A stretch of 64,000 nucleotides of DNA from Eubacteriaceae bacterium ES3. Its GTDB lineage: Bacteria; Bacillota; Clostridia; Eubacteriales; Eubacteriaceae. Below the pieces are notes generated by a model that was not told the DNA's origin, ran no database searches, and saw only the letters and a list, made by a program, of their open reading frames with translations. Shown here piece after piece: positions 36,297-50,119 of this stretch (the stretch's first letter is position 1; each line of letters starts with the position of its first letter). A program made the translations under genes and the position numbers. The stretch covers positions 186,001 to 250,000 of the forward strand of contig CP130741.1 of NCBI GenBank assembly GCA_030586155.1, in the 5' to 3' direction.

Positions 36297-36784
36297 TAAA
36301 AAAAATTAACAATCAGAAGGGTTTTACTATGATGGAACTGATGGCAGCCACTCTGATTGGAATAATAATCATGGGAGTTGTGGGCTCGATCTTTTTAACT
36401 TCTTTAAATCTTTTCAGCCGCAGTGAAGCCATTCAATACAAAGAAGGTTCTATTACCAATATCGAAACCAATCTTCAGAACGCTCTTTCAACAGCTACTT
36501 CTATAGGCGTTCAGAATAGCCCAAGTGGTGTTTACAGCATCGGTTTTAACGCTGAAGGCAACTGTGTGGAAGTGATAAATGGAACAGAGTATCTGATTGA
36601 TCAGGTTTCACAAATTGGATTAAATTTTGACGGAAATACCCTGCGTTATGAGCTCAAACCCAAAGAGGGTTCAATGATGTCGGTCTTATCAGGCGGAATT
36701 GTTGTCAATAATATTACCAGCGGAACAATTGCTGCGACATTAAATGGCAATAGTGTGCAGTATTTGGTAATAGACAAAGAGTAG
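36293..36784 (+). CDS. Minor prepilin (PilW-like)
   Basis: 163 residues. Leader cut after G10 (NQKG/FTMME), Glu5 kept, helix to about 35, then a beta-rich domain. The order PilV-like, PilW-like next to the PilX-like protein resembles the minor pilin operons of other bacteria. Function in initiation of the pilus is inferred from position and fold. Confidence 0.85.
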   Translation: MIKKINNQKGFTMMELMAATLIGIIIMGVVGSIFLTSLNLFSRSEAIQYKEGSITNIETNLQNALSTATSIGVQNSPSGVYSIGFNAEGNCVEVINGTEYLIDQVSQIGLNFDGNTLRYELKPKEGSMMSVLSGGIVVNNITSGTIAATLNGNSVQYLVIDKE

Positions 36785-36803
36785 TCAACGAGGGAGAGGA
36801 CAC

Positions 36804-37592
36804 TTGCTTAAAAATCAGAGAGGTTTTACACTTGTAGAAATAATAGTAGTATTGGTGATTCTGGCAGTATTGGCCGCTTTTACACTGCCGACAATGCTTG
36901 GTTTTACTGGTCATGCGCAGGAGTCTTTGTGCAGCACTGAGCGGACTGAAATTGTTAAACATTATGAAGTGAATGGTAGAATTCATCAAGGTCTAACGAT
37001 TCAAGAATTTATAGAAGATAATTATGGTGATATGGACGAACTTTGTCCAGCAGGCGGAGACTATTATGCCTACTCCTACTTCGAAGATGAACAGACAGCC
37101 GTGGCAGTTGTTTACTGTTCTGAACATACCACATCAGCTGATGGACGGCTTTTTATTTTATCGCGGCAGATTATGGATAATATAGCTGAAATGACAAATG
37201 ATGAAATACAGAATTACCTAGGTATAACTAACTTTAACTTCTCAAATGATACATTTAGAGCAAAAATATTTGAAGAAAACGGTGGAACTTGGAATGAACT
37301 ATCGGAGTCCATCAAGGAAAAGATAGGTTTATCAGAAGATACTGACTATTATATTCAACCTTATATTACATACGGAGATCGAGATGTAGTTCTTTTTGCA
37401 AATTCTAAAAATGAAGCTCACGGAAACTGGAATACAAAACTGATTTTCAATCACGAAGAAGGTGTCTGGTATGAAAAAATTGATGGCGATAATTTTCTAA
37501 TATCTGATATGGGGAATGTGGATAGTCAAGTGACCTGGGAAGAATTAAAAGAACAGTTTAAAGATGAAACTGTATGGAAAGCAGTAAACTGA
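36804..37592 (+). CDS. Large prepilin sharing the PilA N-terminus
   Basis: 262 residues with a TTG start after GGGAGAGGA. Leader cut after G7 (NQRG/FTLVE). The first 28 or so mature residues are the same as PilA except for a single Ile to Leu change, while the DNA differs at many silent sites. The C-terminal 220 residues are unrelated to PilA, acidic, and contain three cysteines that could form a disulfide. It should pack into the same fibre as PilA, so it may be an alternative or tip pilin. Confidence 0.85.
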   Translation: MLKNQRGFTLVEIIVVLVILAVLAAFTLPTMLGFTGHAQESLCSTERTEIVKHYEVNGRIHQGLTIQEFIEDNYGDMDELCPAGGDYYAYSYFEDEQTAVAVVYCSEHTTSADGRLFILSRQIMDNIAEMTNDEIQNYLGITNFNFSNDTFRAKIFEENGGTWNELSESIKEKIGLSEDTDYYIQPYITYGDRDVVLFANSKNEAHGNWNTKLIFNHEEGVWYEKIDGDNFLISDMGNVDSQVTWEELKEQFKDETVWKAVN

Positions 37593-37700
37593 TAAAAATA
37601 TAAATTTACGAATTACAAAAGGATCATTTCTGCACAAATTTCAGATTGTTAACAAGGTTTGCAATTTGTGGTACAATCAGGAAAAAACAGGAGAAAACCA

Positions 37701-38129
37701 ATGAAACGTTTAGAAATATACGAACCGGCAGGCTGTGTCGGGGGAAACTGCAACTCGGAAATAGAAAAAGAATTAGTCCGAATGGAACATATTGTAAATG
37801 ATCTGCGGGAAAAAGGCGTGTCTATCTCCCGCTTTAACGTGATGGAACACAGCCAGGCTTTTTTAGATAACCCGTTGGTTAAAAATGCCCTGGAAACGGA
37901 AGGTTTAGAATGCCTGCCACTGGTTTTATCCGAGGGCGTTATTATGTCCCGGGAAGAATATCCCAGCGATTTGGCCCTAGCCAAATGGGGCGGCCTGCCC
38001 TGGAGTGATTTGGAAGTATATGCTGAGCTTGAAAAAAGGGATCATACCTTTTTTCTGACTGAGGAGCAAGTCAGCAGTTCGGAATGTTCCGGCTCATGCG
38101 ATTCATGCGACAGCGACTGTAACGAATAA
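37701..38129 (+). CDS. ArsD-like protein, orphan
   Basis: 142 residues from the ATG at 37701 (AGGAG upstream). The fold and sequence match ArsD, the arsenic metallochaperone and weak repressor: KRLEIYEPAGC at the start, SRFNVMEHSQAFLDNPLV, and ECLPLVLSEGVI. In ArsD, Cys12, Cys13 and Cys18 hold As(III). Here Cys12 and Cys17 are present but position 13 is Val. The C-terminus has four cysteines (CSGSCDSCDSDC). No arsA, arsB or arsR is near. It may bind another thiophilic metal. Confidence 0.78.
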   Translation: MKRLEIYEPAGCVGGNCNSEIEKELVRMEHIVNDLREKGVSISRFNVMEHSQAFLDNPLVKNALETEGLECLPLVLSEGVIMSREEYPSDLALAKWGGLPWSDLEVYAELEKRDHTFFLTEEQVSSSECSGSCDSCDSDCNE

Positions 38130-38135
38130 AATTTT

Positions 38136-38167
38136 GAGAGGGAAATGCCTGGCATTTCTCTTTTTTT
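38136..38167 (+). terminator. Terminator after the ArsD-like gene
   Basis: GAAATG pairs with CATTTC (extended by AGAG and CTCT), followed by T7. Located just after the stop of the ArsD-like gene. Confidence 0.8.
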
Positions 38168-38367
38168 GATAGTCTAAATCTAATACCTGAGAACAAAAAA
38201 AGATACCAGGACGATTTTAAAAAGGATGATGGTAAAAAAACGGGGGAATTAATCGTAAAAAATAAAATAACATCAGTAAAAATTACAAATATTTATATTG
38301 AAAAAATTTGTATTCCAATATATTTAAGTGATAAAATAGGATGCAATGTAATAAAGGAGACGAAACT

Positions 38368-39801
38368 ATGCAATTTGAACGACGACTTCAGCTGGCAACA
38401 GACTTATACCAATTCACCATGGGAAACGTCTATATTCAGGACGGAAAGGCCGATGAGGAGGCTGTCTTTGATCTTTTCATCAGAAACAATCCTTTTAATG
38501 GTGGATATACGGTAGCGGCCGGTCTAGAACAGGTTATTGAATATATTAAGGGTCTTGAGTTTACGGATGAGGACATCAAAACTTTAAAAAAATATCACCC
38601 TGAATTCTCAGACGCGTTTTTAAATTATCTAAAAGATTTTCATTTTAGCGGTGACATTGACGCTGTTCCGGAAGGAACAATTATTTTTCCGCTGGAGCCA
38701 ATCATCAGGGTTAAAGCACCACTGATTCAGGCTCAGATTATTGAGACGACCATGCTGTCCATTGTCAATCATCAGACCTTGATTGCCACCAAGGCGGCGA
38801 GAATTATCGAAGAAGCTAAAGGTGATGTGGTGATGGAGTTTGGCTTGCGCCGAGCTCATGGGACAGAAGCGGGTTACTTTGGTGCTCGGGCGGCGGTAAT
38901 TGGTGGCTGTGCCGGGACTTCGGTGGTTGAAACGGAAGTTATGCTGGAGCGGGCTTCTATGGGAACCATGAGTCACAGCTTCATTTTAAGCTACGATAGC
39001 GAAGTGGAAGCCTTTGAGAAATTTATCCATTACAATCCGGACAATGCCATTCTTCTGGTCGATACTTATAATACGTTGGAAGAAGGCGTTCCCAATGCTA
39101 TTAAGGTATTTAAAAAAGCGCTGGCGGACAAAGTTATTAAAGGTCGCTATGGGATTCGAATCGACTCTGGAGACCTGGCTTATTTAAGTGGAGAAGCCAG
39201 AAAGCTTTTGGATGAAGCTGGACTGACTGAAGCTGGAATCGTGGCTTCATCTGATTTGGATGAGTATCTGATTAAGGACTTGAAGAGTCAGGGTGCCAAA
39301 ATTAATTCCTGGGGAATTGGGACCAAACTGATTACCGGTTATGATTGCCCGGCCCTGGGTGGTGTCTATAAATTAGCAGCTATTGACGGTAAGGAAAAGC
39401 TGAAGATCTCCGACGATCCGGAGAAGATTACCAACCCTGGTATTAAAAAAATCTGCCGGATTTATGGTAAGAGCAATGATATGGCTCTAGCTGATCTCTT
39501 GATGCTCGACCATGAAACGATTAATGAGGATGAACCGCTGACTATTTTCCATCCGGTTCATACCTGGAAGAAACGGACCATCACAGATTACTATATCAAA
39601 GAACTATTGGTGCCAATCTTTAAGGGCGGAGAGTGCCTTTATGAGAGTCCTGGCGTGATTGAGATTCAAAAACACCTGCAAAAAGAAAAAGAAGGGTTAT
39701 GGCCGGCCTTTAAGCGAATGGTCAATCCTCATGTCTACCATGTGGATTTATCAAAAGCCTTGTGGCAACTTAAACAGAAACTTTTGGGAGAACCGGTCTG
39801 A
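38368..39801 (+). CDS. pncB: Nicotinate phosphoribosyltransferase
   Basis: 477 residues from the ATG at 38368 with AAAGGAG upstream (an ATG 27 bases earlier lacks a site). It makes nicotinate mononucleotide from nicotinate and PRPP for NAD salvage. Family marks: LATDLYQFTMGNVY at the start, EFGLRRAHG near 150, LLVDTYNT near 230 and RIDSGDLAYLS near 267. Eight bases separate it from the following gene, suggesting an operon. Confidence 0.95.
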   Translation: MQFERRLQLATDLYQFTMGNVYIQDGKADEEAVFDLFIRNNPFNGGYTVAAGLEQVIEYIKGLEFTDEDIKTLKKYHPEFSDAFLNYLKDFHFSGDIDAVPEGTIIFPLEPIIRVKAPLIQAQIIETTMLSIVNHQTLIATKAARIIEEAKGDVVMEFGLRRAHGTEAGYFGARAAVIGGCAGTSVVETEVMLERASMGTMSHSFILSYDSEVEAFEKFIHYNPDNAILLVDTYNTLEEGVPNAIKVFKKALADKVIKGRYGIRIDSGDLAYLSGEARKLLDEAGLTEAGIVASSDLDEYLIKDLKSQGAKINSWGIGTKLITGYDCPALGGVYKLAAIDGKEKLKISDDPEKITNPGIKKICRIYGKSNDMALADLLMLDHETINEDEPLTIFHPVHTWKKRTITDYYIKELLVPIFKGGECLYESPGVIEIQKHLQKEKEGLWPAFKRMVNPHVYHVDLSKALWQLKQKLLGEPV

Positions 39802-39809
39802 ATGAAATA

Positions 39810-40856
39810 ATGAAAACTGAAATTTACCAGATAGATGGTTTAGATCAAACAAATATAGATAAGCTTGAAGAAGCGGCCCAGTGGATTAAAAAGGGGGAGA
39901 CCGTTGTTTTTCCTACTGAAACGGTATACGGTTTGGGGGCTGATGCCTTAAATCCTGCGGCGGTAAAAAAAATTTTTGAAGCCAAAGGTCGTCCTAATGA
40001 TAATCCCCTGATTATCCATATCAGTAAAGCCGAAAATCTTGCGTTACTGGTCTCTGAAATTCCCCCTAAAGCGAAACTTCTGATGGAAGTATTCTGGCCG
40101 GGACCGTTAACCATGGTGCTGAAAAAATCTGATGCAGTTCCGGATGAAGTGACAGCGGGGCTTGATACTGTGGCTGTTCGTCTGCCGGATCATCCGATTG
40201 CCAGTGCTTTTATTAAACTTGCTGGATGCCCCATTGCGGCCCCCAGTGCAAATCGTTCGGGACGTCCCAGTCCAACACAGGCAAATCATGTACTGACTGA
40301 CTTGAATGGTTTGGTGCCGGCGATGATTATTTCATCAGATGCAGAGATTGGTCTGGAATCAACTGTTATAGATATGACGGTTGAACCGCCAATGGTGCTT
40401 AGACCCGGGGATATCACCGTTTGTGCCCTAAGAGATGTGCTTGGTGAGGTTGCAGTTGCGCCTAATGTGACTGATGATGTCTGCCCCGAGAAAGTGGCCT
40501 CGCCGGGAATGAAATATACCCATTATTCACCAAAGGGTGAACTCATAATCGTTAAAGGGAATCAGGAAGAGATCACTGAAAAAATCAGGAAGGCGCTTAA
40601 GCATTCAAAAAAGGCACGAATGAAAATTGGAGTTCTGGCAACCAATGAAACCATGGACTTCTATAAAGAAGGGATTACCATCTCTTTGGGCAGCCAGGCA
40701 GACCCCAAGGAACTGGCCAAAAATCTTTACTCTCGGCTGCGAACCTTTGATGATTTGGGGGTTGAAATCATCTACGCGGAGGATATTCCCATGAACAATG
40801 AAACCCTGGCCCTGATAAACCGGCTCTATAAGGCGGCTGGCTATCATTTTATATAA
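39810..40856 (+). CDS. tsaC: Threonylcarbamoyl-AMP synthase (Sua5 type)
   Basis: 348 residues: the YrdC/TsaC catalytic domain (about 15-205; PTETVYGLGADA and SANRSGRPSPT) and the C-terminal Sua5 domain (about 230-348; linker KYTHYSPKGEL). It forms threonylcarbamoyl-AMP for t6A37 in tRNAs that read ANN codons. Shorter TsaC proteins lack the second domain; here it is present as in Sua5/YwlC. The ribosome site is weak (GAATGAAAT). Confidence 0.95.
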   Translation: MKTEIYQIDGLDQTNIDKLEEAAQWIKKGETVVFPTETVYGLGADALNPAAVKKIFEAKGRPNDNPLIIHISKAENLALLVSEIPPKAKLLMEVFWPGPLTMVLKKSDAVPDEVTAGLDTVAVRLPDHPIASAFIKLAGCPIAAPSANRSGRPSPTQANHVLTDLNGLVPAMIISSDAEIGLESTVIDMTVEPPMVLRPGDITVCALRDVLGEVAVAPNVTDDVCPEKVASPGMKYTHYSPKGELIIVKGNQEEITEKIRKALKHSKKARMKIGVLATNETMDFYKEGITISLGSQADPKELAKNLYSRLRTFDDLGVEIIYAEDIPMNNETLALINRLYKAAGYHFI

Positions 40857-40944
40857 GCCAATTGTTGGTATTCAGACGAAATATTAGGCTGTATAGTTTA
40901 TAAAAAAGTGTTACCTGCCACTATGGCAGGCAGAAAGGAAAAAA

Positions 40945-41394
40945 ATGAAAATAGCAATAGGTTCCGATCACGGTGGAGTTGATTTAAAAGAAGTGGTGGT
41001 TAGTCATTTAAAAGAAAAAGGCATTGAAGTTATTGATCTGGGTACCCATAGCAAAGATTCCTGCGACTACCCCGAATATGGGGAAAAAGTTGGCCAGGCG
41101 GTGATGGCTGGAGAGAGTGATCAGGGGATTGTGATCTGCGGTACTGGTTTGGGAATCTCTATGGCGGCAAATAAGATACCGGGCATTAGGGCAGCCCTTT
41201 GCACCAACGAGTTTATGGCAGAAATGGCCAAAGCCCATAATAATGCCAATGTTTTGGCCTTGGGTGCAAGAGTTTTAGGTGAAGGGCTTGCTCTGCGGAT
41301 TGTCGACGTCTTTCTGGAAAGCAGCTTTGAAGGAGAGCGTCATGCACGTCGGGTAGAAGGAATTGGGAAAATTGAGAAAAAGTATTTAAAATAG
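40945..41394 (+). CDS. rpiB: Ribose-5-phosphate isomerase B
   Basis: 149 residues, standard length. It interconverts ribose-5-phosphate and ribulose-5-phosphate. GSDHGGVDLKE at the start, the catalytic Cys region in ICGTGLGISMAANKIPGIRAALC, and NNANVLALGARV (C-terminal half). GAAAGGAAAA precedes the ATG. It lies between tsaC and the atp operon, as in some other Firmicutes. Confidence 0.95.
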   Translation: MKIAIGSDHGGVDLKEVVVSHLKEKGIEVIDLGTHSKDSCDYPEYGEKVGQAVMAGESDQGIVICGTGLGISMAANKIPGIRAALCTNEFMAEMAKAHNNANVLALGARVLGEGLALRIVDVFLESSFEGERHARRVEGIGKIEKKYLK

Positions 41395-41474
41395 GCTCAA
41401 AAAAAACATATTGCTGTATATACATGTATGCAGAAATGTGATACTATATGAGAAATGGATTTATCGACAAAAAA

Positions 41475-41503
41475 TTGACAAATTCTTCCGTCTGTTTTAT
41501 TTA
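41475..41503 (+). promoter_or_regulatory. Candidate atp operon promoter
   Basis: TTGACA (41475-41480), 17-base spacer, then TATTTA (41498-41503). The -35 is perfect but the -10 is weak. It would give a leader of about 100 bases before the first atp gene. Confidence 0.5.
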
Positions 41504-41607
41504 AACACTAAAGAACAGAAATTTTTTTGTATTCTTTTCTCGAATCTGACGGTTGAAAGTCAAAAATAACGTCAAAAATTTATATGAATTCTTGGGGGAA
41601 TGAACGA

Positions 41608-41886
41608 ATGGCTCAAAAGAAGAACAATCCGTATAAATACATTGCCTTTATTTCTCAAATTGGTATCTCGGTAATCGCCCCAATCGCCATGATGATGTTC
41701 TTTGGCAAGCTTATTCAATATTTCTTTGGGACTGGAAGCTGGATTGTAATTGTTTTCACTATCCTGGGTGTATTGGCGGGTTTTAGAAATCTATATGTTA
41801 TTCCAATGCGATTAAGTGAAAAGGCGATAAAAGAGAGAGAAGAACAGAAAAAGGAAGAAGAAAGTGAGCGGAGTGAAAAAGATTGA
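41608..41886 (+). CDS. atpZ: AtpZ-like membrane protein
   Basis: 92 residues from the ATG at 41608 (an ATG eight codons earlier is possible). Two membrane helices (about 15-35 and 45-65) and a charged, Glu-rich C-tail match the AtpZ/AtpI small proteins found first in Na+-type and H+-type ATP synthase operons. They are thought to act in assembly of the c ring or in ion supply. It overlaps the atpI gene by 23 bases. Confidence 0.82.
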   Translation: MAQKKNNPYKYIAFISQIGISVIAPIAMMMFFGKLIQYFFGTGSWIVIVFTILGVLAGFRNLYVIPMRLSEKAIKEREEQKKEEESERSEKD

Positions 41887-42256
41887 GAATCTCCCCGTTG
41901 AGACATGGATAATTCTAATTGGACTGGGGATTTGCCTGTTGATGATGCTGATTGGCGGACTGATAACCGGGTCATTATATTTTGTAATCGGGGTATTGGT
42001 TGGCGGAAGTTTTAGTGTTTTAAATTTCAAACTGCTCCAGTATACACTGGAAAAATCGGTAAAAATGCCACCAGGTAAGGCGCAAACGTATATTCAGACC
42101 AGATACATGTTGCGTTATTTACTTACTGGTGTTGTTATATATATTGCAATTGTTATTCCTTATATTGATGTTATTGGGTTGATTTTGGGACTGATTGCAA
42201 ACAAACTATCAGTATTGCTTTGTAAAGCATTACTGAAGAACACGCCTTTTAAATAA
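41864..42256 (+). CDS. atpI: ATP synthase protein I (AtpI)
   Basis: 130 residues, four predicted membrane helices (about 13-33, 34-52, 80-100, 103-120), in the place of atpI in the operon. AtpI helps assemble the Na+ c ring in Acetobacterium woodii, by family knowledge. GTG start, overlapping the AtpZ-like gene. Confidence 0.85.
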   Translation: MSGVKKIENLPVETWIILIGLGICLLMMLIGGLITGSLYFVIGVLVGGSFSVLNFKLLQYTLEKSVKMPPGKAQTYIQTRYMLRYLLTGVVIYIAIVIPYIDVIGLILGLIANKLSVLLCKALLKNTPFK

Positions 42257-42294
42257 AAGGCAAGAAGCTAAATATTAGATATTGAGGTGAGAAA

Positions 42295-42957
42295 ATGGCT
42301 GGTCCAACAATTTATGGATATTTGTTTGGTTTACCGCTCACAGAGACCCTGGTGAATACCTGGATCGTGATGGGTATCCTGATCATAATATCCTTACTAC
42401 TTGTTAGAAATTTAAAAGTTGTTCCGGAGAAAGCTCAGGTCGTTGCAGAAACTATCGTTGATGCAATTGACAATTTAACGGAACAAACAATGGGGAAAGA
42501 CAAAATGGGGTTTGCGCCCTATATGCTTGCATTATTCATGTTTCTTCTTTTAGCGAATATTGCAGGACTTTTTGCCCTGAGATCACCGACTGCAGATTTG
42601 AATGTAACGGTGTCGCTGGCATTAATGACATTTTTTATGACACAGGGATTTGGTCTGGCATCTAAAGGATTGGGAGGTTACCTGAAAGGATATTTAGAAC
42701 CGCTGCCGTTTTTACTGCCGATTAACATAATTGGTGAGTTTGCAAATCCGGTATCATTATCATTCCGACTTTTTGGAAATATGCTGGGTGGTCTGATTAT
42801 CATGAACCTTCTGTATACGGCATTAACCGGATTTATGTTTTTTGCACTGGCAATTCCGATTCCATTTCATTTTTACTTTGACTTGTTCTCCGGAGCCCTG
42901 CAGAGCTTTATTTTCGTAATGTTGTCGATGGTATTTATTTCCATGGCGATGGATTAG
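42295..42957 (+). CDS. atpB: ATP synthase FO subunit a
   Basis: 220 residues, five to six membrane helices. The essential stator Arg lies in SLSFRLFGNMLGG (near residue 161). It forms the half-channels for Na+ next to the rotor. GAGGTG before the ATG. It is followed by the three rotor genes. Confidence 0.95.
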   Translation: MAGPTIYGYLFGLPLTETLVNTWIVMGILIIISLLLVRNLKVVPEKAQVVAETIVDAIDNLTEQTMGKDKMGFAPYMLALFMFLLLANIAGLFALRSPTADLNVTVSLALMTFFMTQGFGLASKGLGGYLKGYLEPLPFLLPINIIGEFANPVSLSFRLFGNMLGGLIIMNLLYTALTGFMFFALAIPIPFHFYFDLFSGALQSFIFVMLSMVFISMAMD

Positions 42958-42975
42958 AAAGGGTGAGGAGGTTAA

Positions 42976-44028
<1,053 letters not shown>

Positions 44029-44037
44029 AATTTTTGA

Positions 44038-44310
<273 letters not shown>

Positions 44311-44327
44311 AACATGTTATCAGATAG

Positions 44328-44591
<264 letters not shown>

Positions 44592-44634
44592 AAATTTCCT
44601 AAAGAGCTTTTAATTTAGAAGGGAGGCTATTGAT

Positions 44635-45138
44635 TTGGAAAGTGTAGGTTTAGTTAATATAGATTTTCGGATCATGCTGGCTACAGTTGTTAACTTTATT
44701 ATCTTTTTTCTGATTATTAAGAAATTTTTCTATCAGAAAGTTAAAGATATTATGGCTAAACGGCAGGAAGAAATTTCTACAGAAATAAATGCGGCAGCTA
44801 AAAGCAATCAGTCGGCAAAAGATCTTAAAGCTGATTATGAAGCGAAAATTGCTGAAATTCACAACAAAGAACGCGAAATCATCCGCGAAGCAAATCTTGA
44901 AGCGCAGAAGCAGCATCAGGAGATTATTGCAACAGCTAAAGATGAGGCGAAAGCAATTATCGATAAAGCAATGCTGGAGATTAATGTCGAAAAAGAACGG
45001 GCAATGAATGAAGTAAAATCAAACATTGTTGAATTATCTCTATTTGCAACGGAAAAAGTCATCAAACAAACCATGGATAAACAACAACATGCGAAACTTG
45101 TTGAAAGTTTTATTGAAGGTGTGGGAGATGCCAAATGA
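44635..45138 (+). CDS. atpF: ATP synthase FO subunit b
   Basis: 167 residues: one N-terminal membrane helix (about 10-30) followed by a long coiled coil that forms the peripheral stalk. TTG start with GGGAGG upstream. It overlaps atpH by 4 bases. Confidence 0.95.
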   Translation: MESVGLVNIDFRIMLATVVNFIIFFLIIKKFFYQKVKDIMAKRQEEISTEINAAAKSNQSAKDLKADYEAKIAEIHNKEREIIREANLEAQKQHQEIIATAKDEAKAIIDKAMLEINVEKERAMNEVKSNIVELSLFATEKVIKQTMDKQQHAKLVESFIEGVGDAK

Positions 45139-45677
45139 GTGTAGTAGGAAGTAAATATGCGGTTGCCCTGTTTGACGTTGTATGTGAAAACAAAGTGATC
45201 GAAGAGGTATTTAACGATTATACTGAATTTATTGAAATCCTAAATTCAAACAAGGACTTTATGAGTGTGCTTGAAAGTCCAACAGTTGGTAATGACGAAA
45301 AGAAAGTTATTCTGACCAATGTCTTTAAAGATGAAATGAATGGATATTTAAAAAATTTCCTGAGACTTTTAATCGATAAGAGCCGGTTTGAATTTGTTGG
45401 CGAAATTTATAAAGATTTCAGAAAACAATACTTTGATTACAACAATATGGTTGAGGCGACCGTCTTAACAGTTATTCCGATGGAAGAGGAATTAGAGGAG
45501 CAATTAAAGAAAAATCTGGAGAGCCGTTTCGATAAAAAGGTTTTCCTGACCAGTAAAATTGATCCGTCAATTCTCGGTGGAGCCGTTGTTTATGTGCGCG
45601 ATCAGGTCATTGATGGCAGTGTACGCAAACAGCTGGAAGAAATTAAACGAAATATTAATAATATCAGACTACATTAA
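45135..45677 (+). CDS. atpH: ATP synthase F1 subunit delta
   Basis: 180 residues, the OSCP/delta subunit that joins the stalk to the head. N-terminal helical bundle (SKYAVALFDV) and the conserved C-terminal DPSILGGAVVYVRDQVIDGS. The start overlaps the stop of atpF by 4 bases. Confidence 0.95.
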   Translation: MSVVGSKYAVALFDVVCENKVIEEVFNDYTEFIEILNSNKDFMSVLESPTVGNDEKKVILTNVFKDEMNGYLKNFLRLLIDKSRFEFVGEIYKDFRKQYFDYNNMVEATVLTVIPMEEELEEQLKKNLESRFDKKVFLTSKIDPSILGGAVVYVRDQVIDGSVRKQLEEIKRNINNIRLH

Positions 45678-45686
45678 AAGAGGTGA

Positions 45687-47201
<1,515 letters not shown>

Positions 47202-47224
47202 TGTGTCAGTGGAGGTGAAATCCA

Positions 47225-48109
47225 ATGGCAGAAAATATACAAGATATTAAAAGAAGAATTAAGAGTGTTAACAGTACCAAGCAGATTACTCACGCGATGG
47301 AACTGGTAGCATCAGCAAAGCTTCGTAAAAGCCGAGAACTGGCTGAAGGAAGACGCCCGTACTTTGATGCGATGATTGAAAGTATGAATCGGATTGTTGC
47401 TAAGACAAATGGCGCACCAAATGAGTACATGAAGCTGCGTGAAGTTAAAAAAGTAGCATATATCCTTATTACAGCTGACCGCGGATTTGCGGGAGGTTTT
47501 AATGCAAATGTATGTAAGATGGTAGAAGAACATATTGACAAAAAAGAAAATGCTGTTCTTTATACGGTGGGAACTAAAGGCCGGGATCATTTTAAAAATC
47601 GTTTTTATCATATTGAAGGTGAGTATGATGGAATTACCGAAAGTCCCTCTTATTTTCACGCTAAAGAAGTAGCAAATCTCATCATGAATGGCTTTAAAAA
47701 CGAAGAGTATGATGAAGTCTACCTGGCCTACACTAAATTTGTATCGATGATTTCTCAACAACCGGTATTGGTAAAATTACTGCCGTTAAAAAGAGAAGAC
47801 GTAGCAAGCGACAGTTTGGATGAAGCCGTTGATATTCCGATCGAGGAAATGACCGTTATGCGGTATGAGCCGGAACCGGAAGAACTGCTAAAATACCTGA
47901 TTCCCAATTATATCAGCGACACTATTTACGGTGCGATGATTGAAAGTGCTGCCAGTCAGCAGGGGGCCAGACGAATGGCGATGGAGTCGGCCACAACCAA
48001 TGCCAATGACATGATTGAAGGTTTAACACTTAAGTTTAACCGAGTTCGTCAGGCGGCAATTACGCAGGAAATTTCTGAAATCGTCAGCGGTGCGGAAGCA
48101 TTGAAGTAA
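47225..48109 (+). CDS. atpG: ATP synthase F1 subunit gamma
   Basis: 294 residues. Central shaft: N-terminal helix IKRRIKSVNSTKQITHAMELV and C-terminal helix with AMESATTNANDMI. TADRGFAGGFN is near residue 82. GGAGGTG before the ATG. Confidence 0.97.
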   Translation: MAENIQDIKRRIKSVNSTKQITHAMELVASAKLRKSRELAEGRRPYFDAMIESMNRIVAKTNGAPNEYMKLREVKKVAYILITADRGFAGGFNANVCKMVEEHIDKKENAVLYTVGTKGRDHFKNRFYHIEGEYDGITESPSYFHAKEVANLIMNGFKNEEYDEVYLAYTKFVSMISQQPVLVKLLPLKREDVASDSLDEAVDIPIEEMTVMRYEPEPEELLKYLIPNYISDTIYGAMIESAASQQGARRMAMESATTNANDMIEGLTLKFNRVRQAAITQEISEIVSGAEALK

Positions 48110-48154
48110 ATCAATAAAATATTAAGTGCAAACTGATTTGCATAAGGAGGTTAG

Positions 48155-49558
<1,404 letters not shown>

Positions 49559-49573
49559 TTGAGGTGAGTTTTA

Positions 49574-49969
49574 ATGGCTGAAACTTTCCGATTAAAAATA
49601 ATTTCCCCTACCGGCATTTTCCTTGATGAAGATGTGGAACGAATGGTTATTCGGGGAACCGAAGGCGAATTTGCGATTTTGCCTGATCATACACCGCTGA
49701 CAACAACCGTTGCAGTAGGTACTTTTATTCTTTTAAATGGAAAGGAAAAAAGAACCGGAACTTTATTGGGCGGACTGGCCACGGTTAATCCGAAAGAAAC
49801 CATTGTTTTGACGGATGCTGCAGAATGGCCGCACGAAATTGATCTGGAAAGAGCAAAAGAGGCGAAGGAACGAGCAATGAAGCGATTGCAGGATGATCGA
49901 TTTGATGCCGCCAGAGCTCAGGCTGCTCTTGAAAGGGCGATTGCACGTATTAATGCAAAAGAACAATAA
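49574..49969 (+). CDS. atpC: ATP synthase F1 subunit epsilon
   Basis: 131 residues. N-terminal beta sandwich (EGEFAILPDHTPL) and a C-terminal two-helix arm that can regulate the enzyme. Last gene of the operon, followed by a strong terminator. Confidence 0.96.
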   Translation: MAETFRLKIISPTGIFLDEDVERMVIRGTEGEFAILPDHTPLTTTVAVGTFILLNGKEKRTGTLLGGLATVNPKETIVLTDAAEWPHEIDLERAKEAKERAMKRLQDDRFDAARAQAALERAIARINAKEQ

Positions 49970-49978
49970 ATTAATCTT

Positions 49979-50006
49979 AAAAGCCGGGACTTGTGCCCGG
50001 CTTTTT
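49979..50006 (+). terminator. Terminator of the atp operon
   Basis: AAAAGCCGGG pairs with CCCGGCTTTT around a 7-base loop, followed by further T. Ten bases after atpC. Confidence 0.92.
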
Positions 50007-50119
50007 GCACGTTTAAGCGAAAGCTTTACAGGTGCAGGGTATTCAAATGAAAAATAAACTGTGATATAATTTACCTGATATTAATAAGTGATTAGCAATG
50101 AGGTTGATGGAGGTGCAAA

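Noticed and set aside
37701-38129. Calling an arsenic resistance operon
   Set aside because: Only an ArsD-like gene is present; no ArsR, ArsA, ArsB or ArsC was found nearby.
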